From positions 806,001 to 870,000 of the forward strand of contig OZ245804.1 of NCBI GenBank assembly GCA_965228265.1: a stretch of 64,000 bases of DNA, given 5' to 3'. The first letter of the stretch is position 1, and each line of letters starts with the position of its first letter. The DNA is from GCA-2732755 sp965228265. Lineage in GTDB: Bacteria > Planctomycetota > Phycisphaerae > Phycisphaerales > UBA1924. Below, piece after piece: positions 17,213 through 27,351 of the stretch. Under the pieces are notes generated by a model. That model made no database searches. It was not told the origin of the DNA and saw only the letters and a list, made by a program, of their open reading frames with translations. The position numbers and the translations under genes were made by a program.

Positions 17213-17691
17213 GCAGCCCTGAGACCGATCTTGAGATGATGCGTCGGGCGCTGGCGCTGGCGCGTGAGGCGTCTGCTGCGGGCGAGGTGCCGGTGGGCGC
17301 GGTCGTCTGGGAGACCGCGACGGGCCTGGTGCTGGGCGAGGGGCGAAACCGGCGCGAAGAAGACCGGGACCCGTCCGCCCACGCGGAGCACATCGCGATC
17401 CTGGAGGCGAGCCGGGCTGTGGGCGACTGGCGGCTCAACCACTGCTCGCTGGCGGTGACGCTCGAGCCCTGCCCCATGTGCGCGGGCCTGATCGTCAACG
17501 CCCGCGTCGGGCGGGTGGTCTACGGAGCCGACGACCCCAAAGCCGGGGCGTGCCGATCGCTCTACGAGCTGACGACGGACACCAGGCTCAACCACCGCGT
17601 GGAACTGGTGCCCGGCGTCCTGGCAGACGAAGCGGGCGACCTGCTCCGGGCTTTCTTTCGTGCTCGACGAGGGAAGACAGGCGATCCCTGA
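17209..17691 (+). CDS. tadA: tRNA-specific adenosine deaminase / nucleoside deaminase
   Basis: The 160-residue protein carries the zinc deaminase motifs His58-Ala-Glu60 and PCPMC with Cys88 and Cys91. The overall pattern resembles TadA, which converts A34 to inosine in the tRNA-Arg anticodon. The GTG start at 17209 overlaps the tatC stop codon (GTGA), which suggests coupled translation. A related guanine or cytosine deaminase cannot be fully excluded, but the length and the LEPCPMCAGLIVNARV segment favour TadA. Confidence 0.85.
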   Translation: MSSPETDLEMMRRALALAREASAAGEVPVGAVVWETATGLVLGEGRNRREEDRDPSAHAEHIAILEASRAVGDWRLNHCSLAVTLEPCPMCAGLIVNARVGRVVYGADDPKAGACRSLYELTTDTRLNHRVELVPGVLADEAGDLLRAFFRARRGKTGDP

Positions 17692-18208
17692 TCGGGTGGT
17701 TTGCTATGCGGAGGAGTTGTCCCCATATTCATCACAAGCGTGGGGATACAGAGGACAGCTCCGTCCCGAGTGGTGCTGACACCCGGCGAGCCTTTCTCTT
17801 CTTAATGAGAGAGTAGAGATTCATCATCACAGTAGTAAGCGCTGTCGGATTGTGAAGATCGGCGGGCGGACCCGCGTAAAGAGCCTGTATCACGCGATTT
17901 AGCGGTGTGAATATGGGTGGGGGCGAGGTGTCGGATGCGTGACAATTGCGCGCATCAGCGCGGGCCGGGGTGTCGGTGAGAAGATCTTCATGGTGCTCAA
18001 GCTGTCGGATGGGGCTGCGCAGCCGAGCGCAGACGGCGCTTGATACACAACTTGTCCACAGCCAAGTGTCGGGTGCGACTGCCCGGCATCGGGGGAGGCA
18101 AGCCGGGATCTGGGCGGGCTCTTCGGCGTATGGAGCGGGCACCGGACGTGGGGAGTGCGGGCCGGTCGGCAGCCGATAGTCTGGGACTGGGTATGAGAAG
18201 ACGGGGCG
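17692..18208 (+). other. 517-base intergenic region between tadA and the MoxR gene
   Basis: No gene is supported here. It contains TTGTCCCCA at 17717-17725, an inverted TGGGGATAC at 17741-17749 and TTGTCCACA at 18052-18060, which resemble DnaA boxes but are few and scattered. An AT-richer patch lies at about 17800-17850. The MoxR promoter probably lies near the right end. Confidence 0.5.
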
Positions 18209-19270
<1,062 letters not shown>

Positions 19271-19296
19271 TTGGCGCGGCTGCGCCGGGTTGTGAA

Positions 19297-19881
19297 TCAG
19301 GCGGGGATGCAGCTGGCCGAGGCGAACTCTGCGACTTCCAAGAGGTCTTCGCGCGAGTAGCCGTCGCAGGCGAGCTGTGACATGCCCCGGGCGGTCGTCA
19401 TCAGGAAGATGGCCAGTGCTCTCGGGGAGTTTGCGAGCGGATCGCCGATCTCCTGGCGTTTCTCGAGCATGCTCTGGATTTTGTCAGCGATTGATTGTTT
19501 GATTTCGTTGGCGATCGCGCAGGCGTCGGAGTTCTGCGAGACGCCGGTGCCTGCGCTCTGCATGAGGTATGAGCCGGGCGGCGTGGTGGGTTCGAGGATC
19601 AGATCGACGTACGCCCTGAGCAGGCTCGGCAGCGACTGGTTGGCGGGGACGGAGTCGTCGATGATGTGAAGCAGGCCCGAGCCGTGGGTGCTCAAGTAGT
19701 GCTTGAGGGTGTGCCGGTAGAGTTCGAGTTTGCTGCCGAAGGCGTTGTAGATGCTTGACGGCCCGAGGCTCGTGGCCTGGCAGATGTCCGCGATCGAAGC
19801 GCGGTCGTAGCCACGCGACCAAAAAACATGCATGGCTCGCTCGAGCACCTCGGCTTCAGGGAGAGAGCGGGTTCTGGGCAT
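19297..19881 (-). CDS. TetR/AcrR family transcriptional regulator
   Basis: The 194-residue protein has the N-terminal helix-turn-helix region (ERAMHVFWSRGYDRASIADI, then LGPSSIYNAFGSKLELYRHT), followed by a helical ligand-binding part with the family-typical end MTTARGMSQLA. It begins with the ATG at 19881. It is convergent with the MoxR gene (26 bases between the ends) and divergent from the Rrf2 regulator across a 364-base AT-rich region. The ligand is unknown. Confidence 0.9.
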   Translation of the reverse strand: MPRTRSLPEAEVLERAMHVFWSRGYDRASIADICQATSLGPSSIYNAFGSKLELYRHTLKHYLSTHGSGLLHIIDDSVPANQSLPSLLRAYVDLILEPTTPPGSYLMQSAGTGVSQNSDACAIANEIKQSIADKIQSMLEKRQEIGDPLANSPRALAIFLMTTARGMSQLACDGYSREDLLEVAEFASASCIPA

Positions 19882-20245
19882 AAACGACGACCACCATATT
19901 TAGAGCGAGTGTTCCGCAACTTCATGAAACAGGGGTGATTCCCTGAGAGATCTTACATCCTACCGAACAGCCCTGCATTCCGGGATCAACGGGCTCCAAC
20001 GGATATAAATATCCGCCTATAAACAATTTACGAGTGGTCACACCACCCGTCCCAAGGCCAAGCTCGATCAAGGAAACGACTTATCGCTCTCGTTATCGAG
20101 ATTCACTCGGCCTGTTTGTCATTTGTAGGCGCGAAGAAAATCGCAGCAACATGTACGAAATATTTGCATTAGGGGAATCTGGATGGAACGCTTGTTCTAA
20201 AATAACGATGGGCTGCATACCGCTGTCCCATTGGAGAAGTGTTTC
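19882..20245. promoter_or_regulatory. AT-rich divergent control region between TetR and Rrf2 genes
   Basis: The region is noticeably richer in A+T than its surroundings and holds no supported gene. It contains an inverted repeat CGGATA-TAAA-TATCCG at 20000-20015 and a second one, GTGGT-CAC-ACCAC, at 20034-20046. Either could be an operator for the TetR regulator encoded to the left or the Rrf2 regulator to the right. No clean promoter pair was identified. Confidence 0.45.
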
Positions 20246-20710
20246 ATGCTGACTCAGACCTCCGAATATGCCCTGCGGGCGATGTGTGCTCTGGCGGCTA
20301 GGCCGGGGGAAACGGTTCCCGCTGCCGAGCTGGCATCCCAGGCCGACGTGCCCCCGCCCTACCTGGCGAAGATCATGCAGCAACTGGCTGCGACGAACTT
20401 TGTGAGCGGTCGGCGGGGAATCGGGGGCGGTTATGCCCTGGCGGTGGATCCGAAAGACGTGACCGCTCTAGAGGTGGTGATGGCGGTCGGGCCGATCCGC
20501 AAGCCGAGGACCGATGCCGAGCTCGACGAGCTGGGCGACGGGTTCAAGTCGCTGCACGAGCGTCTGGACCGGGCGGCCTCGGGTGTGCTCGAGGAGTTCC
20601 AGCGGTCGACGATCGCGGATCTGATGCAGGATCTGGGCGCGATCCGCCGGGAGCCGGACATGCAGGTCCCGCCAGAGAGCAACGGCACGCATCACAACAT
20701 CGCGAGCTGA
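20246..20710 (+). CDS. Rrf2 family transcriptional regulator
   Basis: The 154-residue protein starts at the ATG at 20246 (MLTQTSEYALRAM), with GGAG about nine bases upstream. The winged-helix domain is typical of Rrf2: PPPYLAKIMQQLAATNFV, then SGRRGIGGGYALA. The three cysteines that bind an iron-sulphur cluster in IscR and NsrR are missing; the only cysteine is in the first helix. It therefore resembles cluster-free Rrf2 members, and its signal is unknown. The stop codon is about 75 bases from lysS. Confidence 0.88.
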   Translation: MLTQTSEYALRAMCALAARPGETVPAAELASQADVPPPYLAKIMQQLAATNFVSGRRGIGGGYALAVDPKDVTALEVVMAVGPIRKPRTDAELDELGDGFKSLHERLDRAASGVLEEFQRSTIADLMQDLGAIRREPDMQVPPESNGTHHNIAS

Positions 20711-20786
20711 CCGATCTGGCTGAGATTCGGGCATCTCCGTGCGCTCCTACGCGCGGTCTTTCGATTCGGGTGAGTAAAGTGTCGGC

Positions 20787-22346
20787 ATGAGTGCCGACAC
20801 CGAACCCAACGACCAGGCTACAGACCTCCACCCGCTGATCCAGCAGCGGATCGCCAACCGCGAGTCGCTGCGGCAGGCGGGGCAGGATCCCTACGGCTCG
20901 GGCGAGGCCGGGCTAATGAGCCTGGCGGCTGCTCATGGGCGATACGACGAGTCGGCAGACGAGGACCAGAAGGCCAACGGCAAGGCCGAGGGGTTCGTCG
21001 ACAAGCGTCCGGTGGTGACGGTCGCGGGCCGGGTGATCCTGAGCCGGGACAACGGGAAGCTGATCTGGCTCAACCTCCGCGACGACTCGGGCGATCTGCA
21101 GGTGGCAGTCAGCAAGCGCGATTGCGACGAGGCGGGGTTCGCGGCGGCCAAGCTGCTCGACAACGCGGATCTGGTGATCGCGACGGGGCCGCTGACAAAG
21201 ACGAAGACGGGCGAGGTGACGGTGTGGGCGAGCTCGCTACGGATGGCGAGCAAGAGCCTTGTGCCGCCGCCCGAGAAGTGGGCGGGTTTGCAGGACGTGG
21301 AGTCGCGATACCGCAAGCGGTACGTGGACCTGTGGGCGAACCCGGACGCGATGCGTGTGTTCCAGCTCCGGTCGAAGATCGTGGCGGGGATCCGCAGGCT
21401 GATGGATGCGCGCGGGTTTATCGAGGTCGAGACGCCCATGCTCCAGACGCAGGCGGGCGGCGCAGCGGCCAGGCCCTTTGTCACCCATATGAACGCGCTC
21501 GATATCGATCTGTCGATGCGCATCGCGCCGGAGCTGTATCTCAAGAGGCTGCTCGTGGGCGGCATGCGCAAGGTCTATGAGATCAACCGCAACTTCCGCA
21601 ACGAGGGCGTCGACAAGCAGCACAACCCGGAGTTCACCGCGATCGAGGCGTACGAGGCGTTCGGGAACTACCACAGCGTGATGGAGCTCTCCGAGGCGAT
21701 CGTTCGGCACGCGGCCTCGATCGTGTCGGGATCGGACGAGAACCTGACGCTGCCCTTCGGCGACCTGACGATCGATTACGCCAAGCCCTTTGAGCGCGTG
21801 ACGTACGCGGAGCTCTTCGAGCGAGCGCTCGGGTTTGCGATGTCGGACACCGCCAAGGTGCACGAGGCGGCCAAGAAGCACCACATCAAGACGGCGTCTG
21901 AGGACGGCACGCCCATGGACGACGTGTGGGTGGTCAACGAGCTCTTTGAGGAGGTCGCGGAGAAGGCGATCGATCCGAGTGTGCCGACGTGGGTCATGGA
22001 TTATCCGGCTTCGCTCAGCCCGCTGACGCGGCCCAAAGCGGACGATCCGACGATCGCCGAGCGCGCGGACCTTTTCATCGCGGGCATGGAGGTCGGGCCG
22101 CACTACACGGAGCTCAACGATCCCGACATCCAGCTTCAGCGCTTTCAGGAGCAGCTCTCGGGGATCGACGACGAGGAGTCGACGTTCCGGACGCTGGACG
22201 AGGACTTTGTCGAGGCGCTGCGTGTGGGCATGCCGCCGGCGGGCGGGATGGGGCTCGGGATCGACCGTCTGGTGATGCTGGTGACGAACAGCCAGACGAT
22301 CCGCGATGTGATCCTGTTCCCTCTGCTGCGTCCTTCAGAGGCGTGA
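20787..22346 (+). CDS. lysS: lysyl-tRNA synthetase, class II
   Basis: The 519-residue protein has an N-terminal OB-fold anticodon-binding domain (VAGRVILSRDNGKLIWLNLR) and a class II catalytic core. The core has motif 1 around GFIEVETPMLQTQAGGAAARPF, motif 2 KVYEINRNFRNEGVD and motif 3 GMGLGIDRLVMLVTNS. This is a full-length LysS that charges tRNA-Lys. It is a single gene with a hairpin 25 bases after the stop codon. Confidence 0.96.
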   Translation: MSADTEPNDQATDLHPLIQQRIANRESLRQAGQDPYGSGEAGLMSLAAAHGRYDESADEDQKANGKAEGFVDKRPVVTVAGRVILSRDNGKLIWLNLRDDSGDLQVAVSKRDCDEAGFAAAKLLDNADLVIATGPLTKTKTGEVTVWASSLRMASKSLVPPPEKWAGLQDVESRYRKRYVDLWANPDAMRVFQLRSKIVAGIRRLMDARGFIEVETPMLQTQAGGAAARPFVTHMNALDIDLSMRIAPELYLKRLLVGGMRKVYEINRNFRNEGVDKQHNPEFTAIEAYEAFGNYHSVMELSEAIVRHAASIVSGSDENLTLPFGDLTIDYAKPFERVTYAELFERALGFAMSDTAKVHEAAKKHHIKTASEDGTPMDDVWVVNELFEEVAEKAIDPSVPTWVMDYPASLSPLTRPKADDPTIAERADLFIAGMEVGPHYTELNDPDIQLQRFQEQLSGIDDEESTFRTLDEDFVEALRVGMPPAGGMGLGIDRLVMLVTNSQTIRDVILFPLLRPSEA

Positions 22347-22365
22347 GTCGAGCAGGGTGTGCCAT

Positions 22366-22394
22366 GCAAAAACCCCTCGCTTGCGCGAGGGGCT
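22366..22394 (-). terminator. hairpin terminator shared by convergent genes
   Basis: CCCCTCGC (22373-22380) pairs with GCGAGGGG (22385-22392) across the loop TTGC. On the minus strand it is followed by TTTTT, so it best serves the minus-strand gene ending at 22421. It can also close lysS transcripts. Confidence 0.8.
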
Positions 22395-22420
22395 GGTTGG
22401 ACAGTGTGTGGTGTGGGTGT

Positions 22421-23305
22421 TTAGCCGCCTGCTGAGCCGTGACGATCTTCGTAGGCCTCGGTGATGACGCGCTGGAGTTCTTCGTCGCTGAGCGGCGCAA
22501 GGGCCCACCCGGCGGCTTCGACAAACTCGTCGTCCTGTTTGGCGAGGATTTCGTCGGCGTTCTCGACGAGCGAGGGGTTTGATTCGATCGCGTGTCGTGC
22601 GAGTCGGCCAAAGCCCATGAGCGGCTCGGCGAGCCCCTGACGCATGAGGAACCGGCTCTGGGCGCTGGTGATGTCGTCGTTGTTCGAGCCTTCGGGCTGG
22701 GCCTGCGCGATGCCGGCCATCATGTTGCGGGTGTAATCCATCGCGATATGGTGAGTCATGATGGACATCTCTTCGGAGATGACGCCCTGTTCGCTGAGGT
22801 ATCCGATGATGCCGCCGGGCTGGTTGAGGACCATCGCGACGTCGCCGAGCGGGACGCGGGTGGATTCGTCGGTGATGTCGAAGTCACGGATGACGGTGGT
22901 GACCGCGTCGACGCAGGCGCGCGGGTGGGCCTGCGCGACGAGCTCCATCTCGCGGTAGCGGTCTTCGAGGAGGACCTCGATGAACTCCCACTGGTCGCTC
23001 TCGATCATGGGGTTGGCTCGGAGGGCGGCCAGCTCGTAGTACTCGTCCGGACCGACGATGGAGCCGTCGTCGGCGGTGTGCCAGATGGGCTCGAATTCGA
23101 CGGTGCTCGGGTCGAACTTGGGCACGTTGGTGCGCGGGTTCTGGGCCGCGGGGGCCTGGGTCTGCGGGCGCTCGGAGGGCGGGACGTACTCGGGCAGCGC
23201 GGGGCGCTTGGGCGGGGGCGGGAGTGTCGACTGGGCGCTGGCGCCGAGCGTCGTGCCGGCTCCGATCGAGAGGGCCGCGAGGCTGCGAAGAAGGTTGCTG
23301 GACAT
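22421..23305 (-). CDS. secreted protein of unknown function
   Basis: The 294-residue protein starts at the ATG at 23305 (MSSNLLRSLA), preceded by AGGAGAG. It has a signal peptide of about 25 residues ending at Ala-Ser-Ala-Gln, then a Pro-rich stretch (PPPPKRPALPEYVPPSERP), then a helical, acidic domain of about 210 residues. A cysteine is present in RACVDAV, and there are no repeats. I do not recognise the family. A longer start at 23356 would add 17 residues before the signal peptide and is unlikely. Confidence 0.7.
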   Translation of the reverse strand: MSSNLLRSLAALSIGAGTTLGASAQSTLPPPPKRPALPEYVPPSERPQTQAPAAQNPRTNVPKFDPSTVEFEPIWHTADDGSIVGPDEYYELAALRANPMIESDQWEFIEVLLEDRYREMELVAQAHPRACVDAVTTVIRDFDITDESTRVPLGDVAMVLNQPGGIIGYLSEQGVISEEMSIMTHHIAMDYTRNMMAGIAQAQPEGSNNDDITSAQSRFLMRQGLAEPLMGFGRLARHAIESNPSLVENADEILAKQDDEFVEAAGWALAPLSDEELQRVITEAYEDRHGSAGG

Positions 23306-23427
23306 CTCTGCTCTCCTGCTGGAGGTTGGTCTGGAGGGATCGTTGGGCGCCACCACGCCCGGAACATTGTAGAAGGCGGCGGCGGTGTGGGTTGCGGCGT
23401 GGGCGCGGGCGGCCCTACTCTCGGACC

Positions 23428-23988
23428 ATGAGCCAGACTTTGCCTGACAGGGCGGCCCTTGCGCGCCAGATCGCGGATTTATCGCTTCTTCGCGGGACGT
23501 TTACGCTGCGATCGGGGCGGACGAGTTCGTATTACCTCGACAAGTACCTGTTCTCGACCAGGCCCGAGGTGCTCGCGCCGATCGGGCAGCTCCTGGCTGA
23601 GGCGATCGGACGTGTCGAGCGGGAGACGGGCCAACAGGCGGATCGGCTGGCTGGCGCGGAGCTTGGGGGGATTCCGCTGGTGACGGCGGCATCGCTCGTG
23701 ACGGGCAAGCCGTGCGTTTTTATACGGAACCAGAAGAAGGACTACGGCACGGCCCGCCAGCTCGAGGGCAAGCTCGAGAAGGGCGAGAAGGTAATCATCG
23801 TCGAAGACGTCGCGACGACGGCGGGCCAGACGATCGAGGCGTGTAAGACGCTCGAGGCCGAGGGCGCGACGGTGCTGGCGGCGGTGGTAGTGATCGACCG
23901 CCAGGAGGGTGCCAGCGAGAACATGGCTCAGGCGGGCTACCGGATGGAGCGGCTGTTCACAAAGGCCGACCTCGGCGTCGATGAATAA
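23428..23988 (+). CDS. pyrE: orotate phosphoribosyltransferase
   Basis: The 186-residue protein has the type I phosphoribosyltransferase PRPP-binding motif VIIVEDVATTAGQT, an upstream RSGRTSSYYLDKYLF segment and the RNQKKDYG loop, as in PyrE. The enzyme converts orotate and PRPP to OMP in pyrimidine synthesis. I chose the ATG at 23428; longer readings overlap the divergent gene. It overlaps the following carboxypeptidase gene by eight bases. No other pyrimidine gene is nearby. Confidence 0.93.
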   Translation: MSQTLPDRAALARQIADLSLLRGTFTLRSGRTSSYYLDKYLFSTRPEVLAPIGQLLAEAIGRVERETGQQADRLAGAELGGIPLVTAASLVTGKPCVFIRNQKKDYGTARQLEGKLEKGEKVIIVEDVATTAGQTIEACKTLEAEGATVLAAVVVIDRQEGASENMAQAGYRMERLFTKADLGVDE

Positions 23989-24733
23989 GGCGCCGGCAAC
24001 TGTCGCTGCAGCGCTGGGGGTTTTTCTGGGCGGATGCTCGGTTCTGCCCGATGAGCTAACGCGCGCGGTGACCGAGTACGGCGTGAGCACCGAGGGCCGA
24101 ACGATCACGGTGCACTTCCTCGGCGACGTCGGCCCGAGTGTCTTGGTCATCGGCGGGATCCACGGCTCAGAGCCGGAGGGGCTCGGCCCGGCCAGGACGC
24201 TTGTCGAGACGCTCCGCCGGGAGCCGATGCGCGCACGGGTTGTGGTGATCGAGGATCTGAACCCCGACGGCTCGGTGGCGCTGATGCGGCACAACGCGCG
24301 GGGGGTGGATCTGAATCGGAATTGGCCCGCGAGCAATTTCTCGGCGAGCGAGGTGCGCGGGCCGGAGCCGTTGTCGGAGGTGGAGACGAGGTTCGGCGAT
24401 GACCTGCTCCGGCGCATCGAGCCGGAACTGGTGATTGTGCTGCACTCGATCCCGACGGGTCCCTTTGTGAACCACGACGGGCCCGCGCGGGATCTGGCCG
24501 AGATCTTCGCCGAGGCCGCAGACGATGCGGACGAGCGCCATTTGTGGGATGTGCGCCACGAGATGGGCTACGACACACCCGGCTCGATCGGGAGCTACCT
24601 CGGGGTCGATCGAGGCGTGGCGACGCTGACGATCGAGTTCGACCGAGGGCACGACGAGAGCGACGCAACCGCGGCCCTTCTGGCGGGGTTCGAGGCGGTG
24701 GTGGGCGAGGTGATCCGTCGTCGGGAGCAATAG
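23981..24733 (+). CDS. M14-type zinc carboxypeptidase lipoprotein
   Basis: The 250-residue protein starts at the ATG at 23981, inside the end of pyrE. It has a short signal with a lipobox Leu-Gly-Gly-Cys at Cys19. The M14 zinc ligands are visible as His61 and Glu64 (GGIHGSEPEG) and a later histidine in VLHS. The VDLNRNWP segment binds the substrate carboxylate, and the catalytic Glu lies in TIEFDRG. Its size resembles murein peptide amidase MpaA, so a role in trimming cell-wall peptides at the envelope is possible. Confidence 0.85.
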   Translation: MNKAPATVAAALGVFLGGCSVLPDELTRAVTEYGVSTEGRTITVHFLGDVGPSVLVIGGIHGSEPEGLGPARTLVETLRREPMRARVVVIEDLNPDGSVALMRHNARGVDLNRNWPASNFSASEVRGPEPLSEVETRFGDDLLRRIEPELVIVLHSIPTGPFVNHDGPARDLAEIFAEAADDADERHLWDVRHEMGYDTPGSIGSYLGVDRGVATLTIEFDRGHDESDATAALLAGFEAVVGEVIRRREQ

Positions 24734-24784
24734 AGAAGCAATCGCGCGTGCTGGCCGGGGCGTAAGGCTGGGGCCGGGGCGGGG

Positions 24785-25651
24785 CTAGTTGGCTTCAAGG
24801 ATGAGGCGCGCCAGTTCGTGATTGAGCGCGTGCCCCGAGCGGGTCGCGGTGATCTTGGCGCAGAGCGGTCGGCCGGCGAGCGCGAGGTCGCCGATGAGGT
24901 CGAGCAGCTTGTGCCGGGCGGGTTCGTCGCCAAAGCGCAGCGCGTTGTCGATCGGTTTACCGGTGGTGTCGTCGAGCACGAGCAGGTCGCGTGGCGTGAA
25001 CGAGGTGAAGAGGCCGAGGGCCTGGGCCTGGTTTGCCTCCGCGAGTGTCGAGAACGTGCGCGCGGGGGCGACGCCTGCGCGGTACTCGTCGGGATCGCCA
25101 GCCCATGTTGCGGATTGTGGTTTCAACGGCGAGCCTTCGGGGGGCTCGAAGTGGTAGGTGTAGCTCGGCGTGTCACTCGGCTGGGCTGTGATTGTGGCGC
25201 CGCCTGCGCGCACGGTGATGGTTTCGGTGATGGTGAGCGCTTCGGCTTGTTTTGCGAATGTGCGCAGTCCGACGGCGGTGATGGCGTCGGAGAAAAGTCT
25301 GGCAGAGCCGTCGCCGATGGGCAGCTCGCCGGTCTCGCCGAGCGTGATGCGCGCATCGGTGATGCCGAGGCCCACGAGCGCGCTGAGGACATGTTCGCAG
25401 GTGATGACGCGGGCATTCCCGAGGGCCAGGCAGGTGTGGCGGGCCGGGAGCGAGGCGAAGGCGGGGATGGGCGAGGCGGCCAGGTGCGCGATGCTTGCGG
25501 GGATCTCGGCGGTGTTGTGGGCGAAGAGGATGCCAGTGCCCGCGTGGGCGGGTTCGATGGTGCAGCGGGCGGGCGCATCGGTGAAGAGGCCCGTGCCCTG
25601 GATGGAGACGGGCGCAGCGAGTGTTCGGCGGTGTGCGATTGCCCGGGTCAT
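24785..25651 (-). CDS. lpxC: UDP-3-O-acyl-N-acetylglucosamine deacetylase
   Basis: The 288-residue protein shows LpxC signatures: GTGLFTDAPARCTIEP near the start, a zinc-binding EHVLSALVGLGI, then the HKLLDLIGDLALAGRPL segment with zinc-binding His and Asp, and a final GHALNHELARLI with the catalytic histidine. It catalyses the committed step of lipid A synthesis. It is a stand-alone LpxC and not an LpxC-FabZ fusion. Its ATG overlaps the lpxD stop codon by four bases (25648-25651). It is the last gene of the bamA-ompH-lpxD-lpxC operon. Confidence 0.92.
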   Translation of the reverse strand: MTRAIAHRRTLAAPVSIQGTGLFTDAPARCTIEPAHAGTGILFAHNTAEIPASIAHLAASPIPAFASLPARHTCLALGNARVITCEHVLSALVGLGITDARITLGETGELPIGDGSARLFSDAITAVGLRTFAKQAEALTITETITVRAGGATITAQPSDTPSYTYHFEPPEGSPLKPQSATWAGDPDEYRAGVAPARTFSTLAEANQAQALGLFTSFTPRDLLVLDDTTGKPIDNALRFGDEPARHKLLDLIGDLALAGRPLCAKITATRSGHALNHELARLILEAN

Positions 25652-26628
25652 GAGGGGCGTTTTTTGTTCTTCGGGGCGGCGAGTCGCTTGAGGGCCGCGA
25701 ACTCGCGGAAGGCCTGGGAGCGCTCGCGCGCCGGGCTGCCGACGTAGATGCCCCCGGCGGGGATGTCGGAGACGATCCCGCCTCGGGCGGCGAGCTGGGC
25801 GCCTTTGCCGACGGTGATGTTGTCGGCGAGCCCGGTCTGTCCGCCGATGACGACGTTGTCCTCGATGACGGCCGAGCCCCCGACGCCGACGAGGCCACAG
25901 ATGATGCAGTTCTTCCCGATGATGACGTTGTGCCCGATCTGGCAGAGGTTATCGATTTTGGTGCCCTGACCGATGCGGGTGGCGGCGAACTTGGCGCGGT
26001 CGATACAGGTGCCGGGCCCGATCTCGACGTCGTCCTCGATGATCACGATGCCGACGTGCGGGAGATGTGTGTGCGTGCCGGTGGCTTTGTCGGTGATGTA
26101 GCCGAAGCCCTCGCCCCCGATGACGACGTTGGCGCCGATGCGGCAGCGTTCGCCGACGATGCAGCCGAGGGAGATCACGGCCCCGGCGTCGATGCGGGTG
26201 TCGGCGCCGACGGAGACGCCCCGCTCGATGACCACGTTCGGGCCGATGATGGCCGAGGGGTGCACCGTTGCGTCGGGGTCGATGACAGCCGAGGGGTGGA
26301 CGCCCGCAGGTCCCTTGCCGAGGCGTTGGGTGCGGAGCGCTTTGAGCAGGCCGACGAGCGCCTGGTCCGGGTCATCGACGAAGATGAGGGGCTTGTCAGA
26401 TTCGGGGATCTCGAGGCCGCTTGCTACGAGCAGGGCGCCGGCGTTGGAGTCGGCTGCGTCTTTGATGTAGATGGATGCGCGCACGAAGCTGAGGTCCGCG
26501 GGCCCGGCGTTTGAGAGCGCCTCGATGCCGGTGAGACGGACGTCGGACGGGCCGACGAGTTTGCCGGCGAGCAGCTCGGCCAGCTCGCCTGTTGTGATGC
26601 TGAGCTGGTGGCTCGTTGGTTCTGTCAT
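25648..26628 (-). CDS. lpxD: UDP-3-O-acylglucosamine N-acyltransferase
   Basis: The 326-residue protein has an N-terminal uridine-binding domain (residues 1-100) and a left-handed parallel beta-helix of hexapeptide repeats (about 108-290, as in VHPSAIIGPNVVIERGVSVG). The catalytic histidine is probably in CQIGHNVIIG. It adds the N-linked acyl chain during lipid A synthesis, just after LpxC. Its ATG shares one base with the stop codon of the upstream chaperone gene, so the two are translated in tight sequence. Confidence 0.94.
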   Translation of the reverse strand: MTEPTSHQLSITTGELAELLAGKLVGPSDVRLTGIEALSNAGPADLSFVRASIYIKDAADSNAGALLVASGLEIPESDKPLIFVDDPDQALVGLLKALRTQRLGKGPAGVHPSAVIDPDATVHPSAIIGPNVVIERGVSVGADTRIDAGAVISLGCIVGERCRIGANVVIGGEGFGYITDKATGTHTHLPHVGIVIIEDDVEIGPGTCIDRAKFAATRIGQGTKIDNLCQIGHNVIIGKNCIICGLVGVGGSAVIEDNVVIGGQTGLADNITVGKGAQLAARGGIVSDIPAGGIYVGSPARERSQAFREFAALKRLAAPKNKKRPS

Positions 26629-27242
26629 TACTTGCCCGCGCTGAATTCGTTGTTGAGCATGGTCAGGAGCTCGTCGGTCAGGTCGACGGGCTCGGAGGCG
26701 TAGAGGACTTTCTTGCTTTCGAGCATGGCCGACTGCGCCGCCCGGTTGGTGGCGGGGATGGCGAAGATGCGGTCGTCGACGAGGACGAGGTCGATGCCGT
26801 CGCGCTGGGCGATGCGTGCGGCTCCGTCGGCGATTTTGTCGTACATGCGCTTGAAGAGCTTGGCCTGCTCGAGGTCGGAGGCCTGCTGGAAGAGCTGGCC
26901 CTTGGTTTTGATCTCGCTCTCAACGGTGGTGCGCTGGATGATCTTGTTGATCCGGGCGTCGGTGCTGCCCTCTGGGATGAGATCGAGCTCCTCGTCGAGG
27001 CTTGCCAGCCGCGCCTGAAGGGCCTTGAGCTCTTCGGTCCAGGCGTTCTGCTTGGCGATGAACTGCTCGCGGGGGATTTTGAATTCTTCGAGGTCGGTGC
27101 TGAGGCGGTCGATGTCGACGACGGCGACGGCTGAGGGCGCGGCCTGGCGGCTGGCGGCAACGCCCGCGCCGAGCGCGGCTGCGATGGCTGCGACGAGCGC
27201 GATGCCGAGGGTGAGAGCGACGAAGCGGGTGTTGGAATTCAT
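26628..27242 (-). CDS. OmpH/Skp-like periplasmic chaperone
   Basis: The 204-residue protein starts at the ATG at 27242 (MNSNTRFVAL) with a signal or anchor segment to about residue 32. The start of the mature part, AVVDIDRLSTDLEEFK, matches OmpH/Skp proteins. A long helical region (about 60-140) forms the tentacle-like coiled coil, and the C-terminal strand has DLVLVDDRIFAIPATN followed by DLTDELLTMLN. Skp holds unfolded outer-membrane proteins for BamA, whose gene lies directly upstream. The frame remains open far upstream, but that part is antisense shadow inside bamA. Confidence 0.85.
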   Translation of the reverse strand: MNSNTRFVALTLGIALVAAIAAALGAGVAASRQAAPSAVAVVDIDRLSTDLEEFKIPREQFIAKQNAWTEELKALQARLASLDEELDLIPEGSTDARINKIIQRTTVESEIKTKGQLFQQASDLEQAKLFKRMYDKIADGAARIAQRDGIDLVLVDDRIFAIPATNRAAQSAMLESKKVLYASEPVDLTDELLTMLNNEFSAGK

Positions 27243-27351
27243 GCGGGCCTCCGTGTCCGGGTGCGTGTTGTACGGGGGATTGTACCGGTCGGGTGGCCGC
27301 GGGTTTGGGTGCGTGCGGGGGTGCGTGCGGGGGTGTGCCCCGGGGGGACGG

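Noticed and set aside
17717..18060. Chromosome replication origin
   Set aside because: Only two or three loose DnaA-like boxes are present, there is no dnaA, gyrB or strong AT-rich unwinding element, and similar sequences (for example CTGTGGATA near 62570) occur by chance elsewhere.
27308..27340. Tandem GTGCGTGCGGGG repeat between bamA and the ompH-like gene
   Set aside because: It has only about two copies in a G-rich spacer and shows no sign of function.
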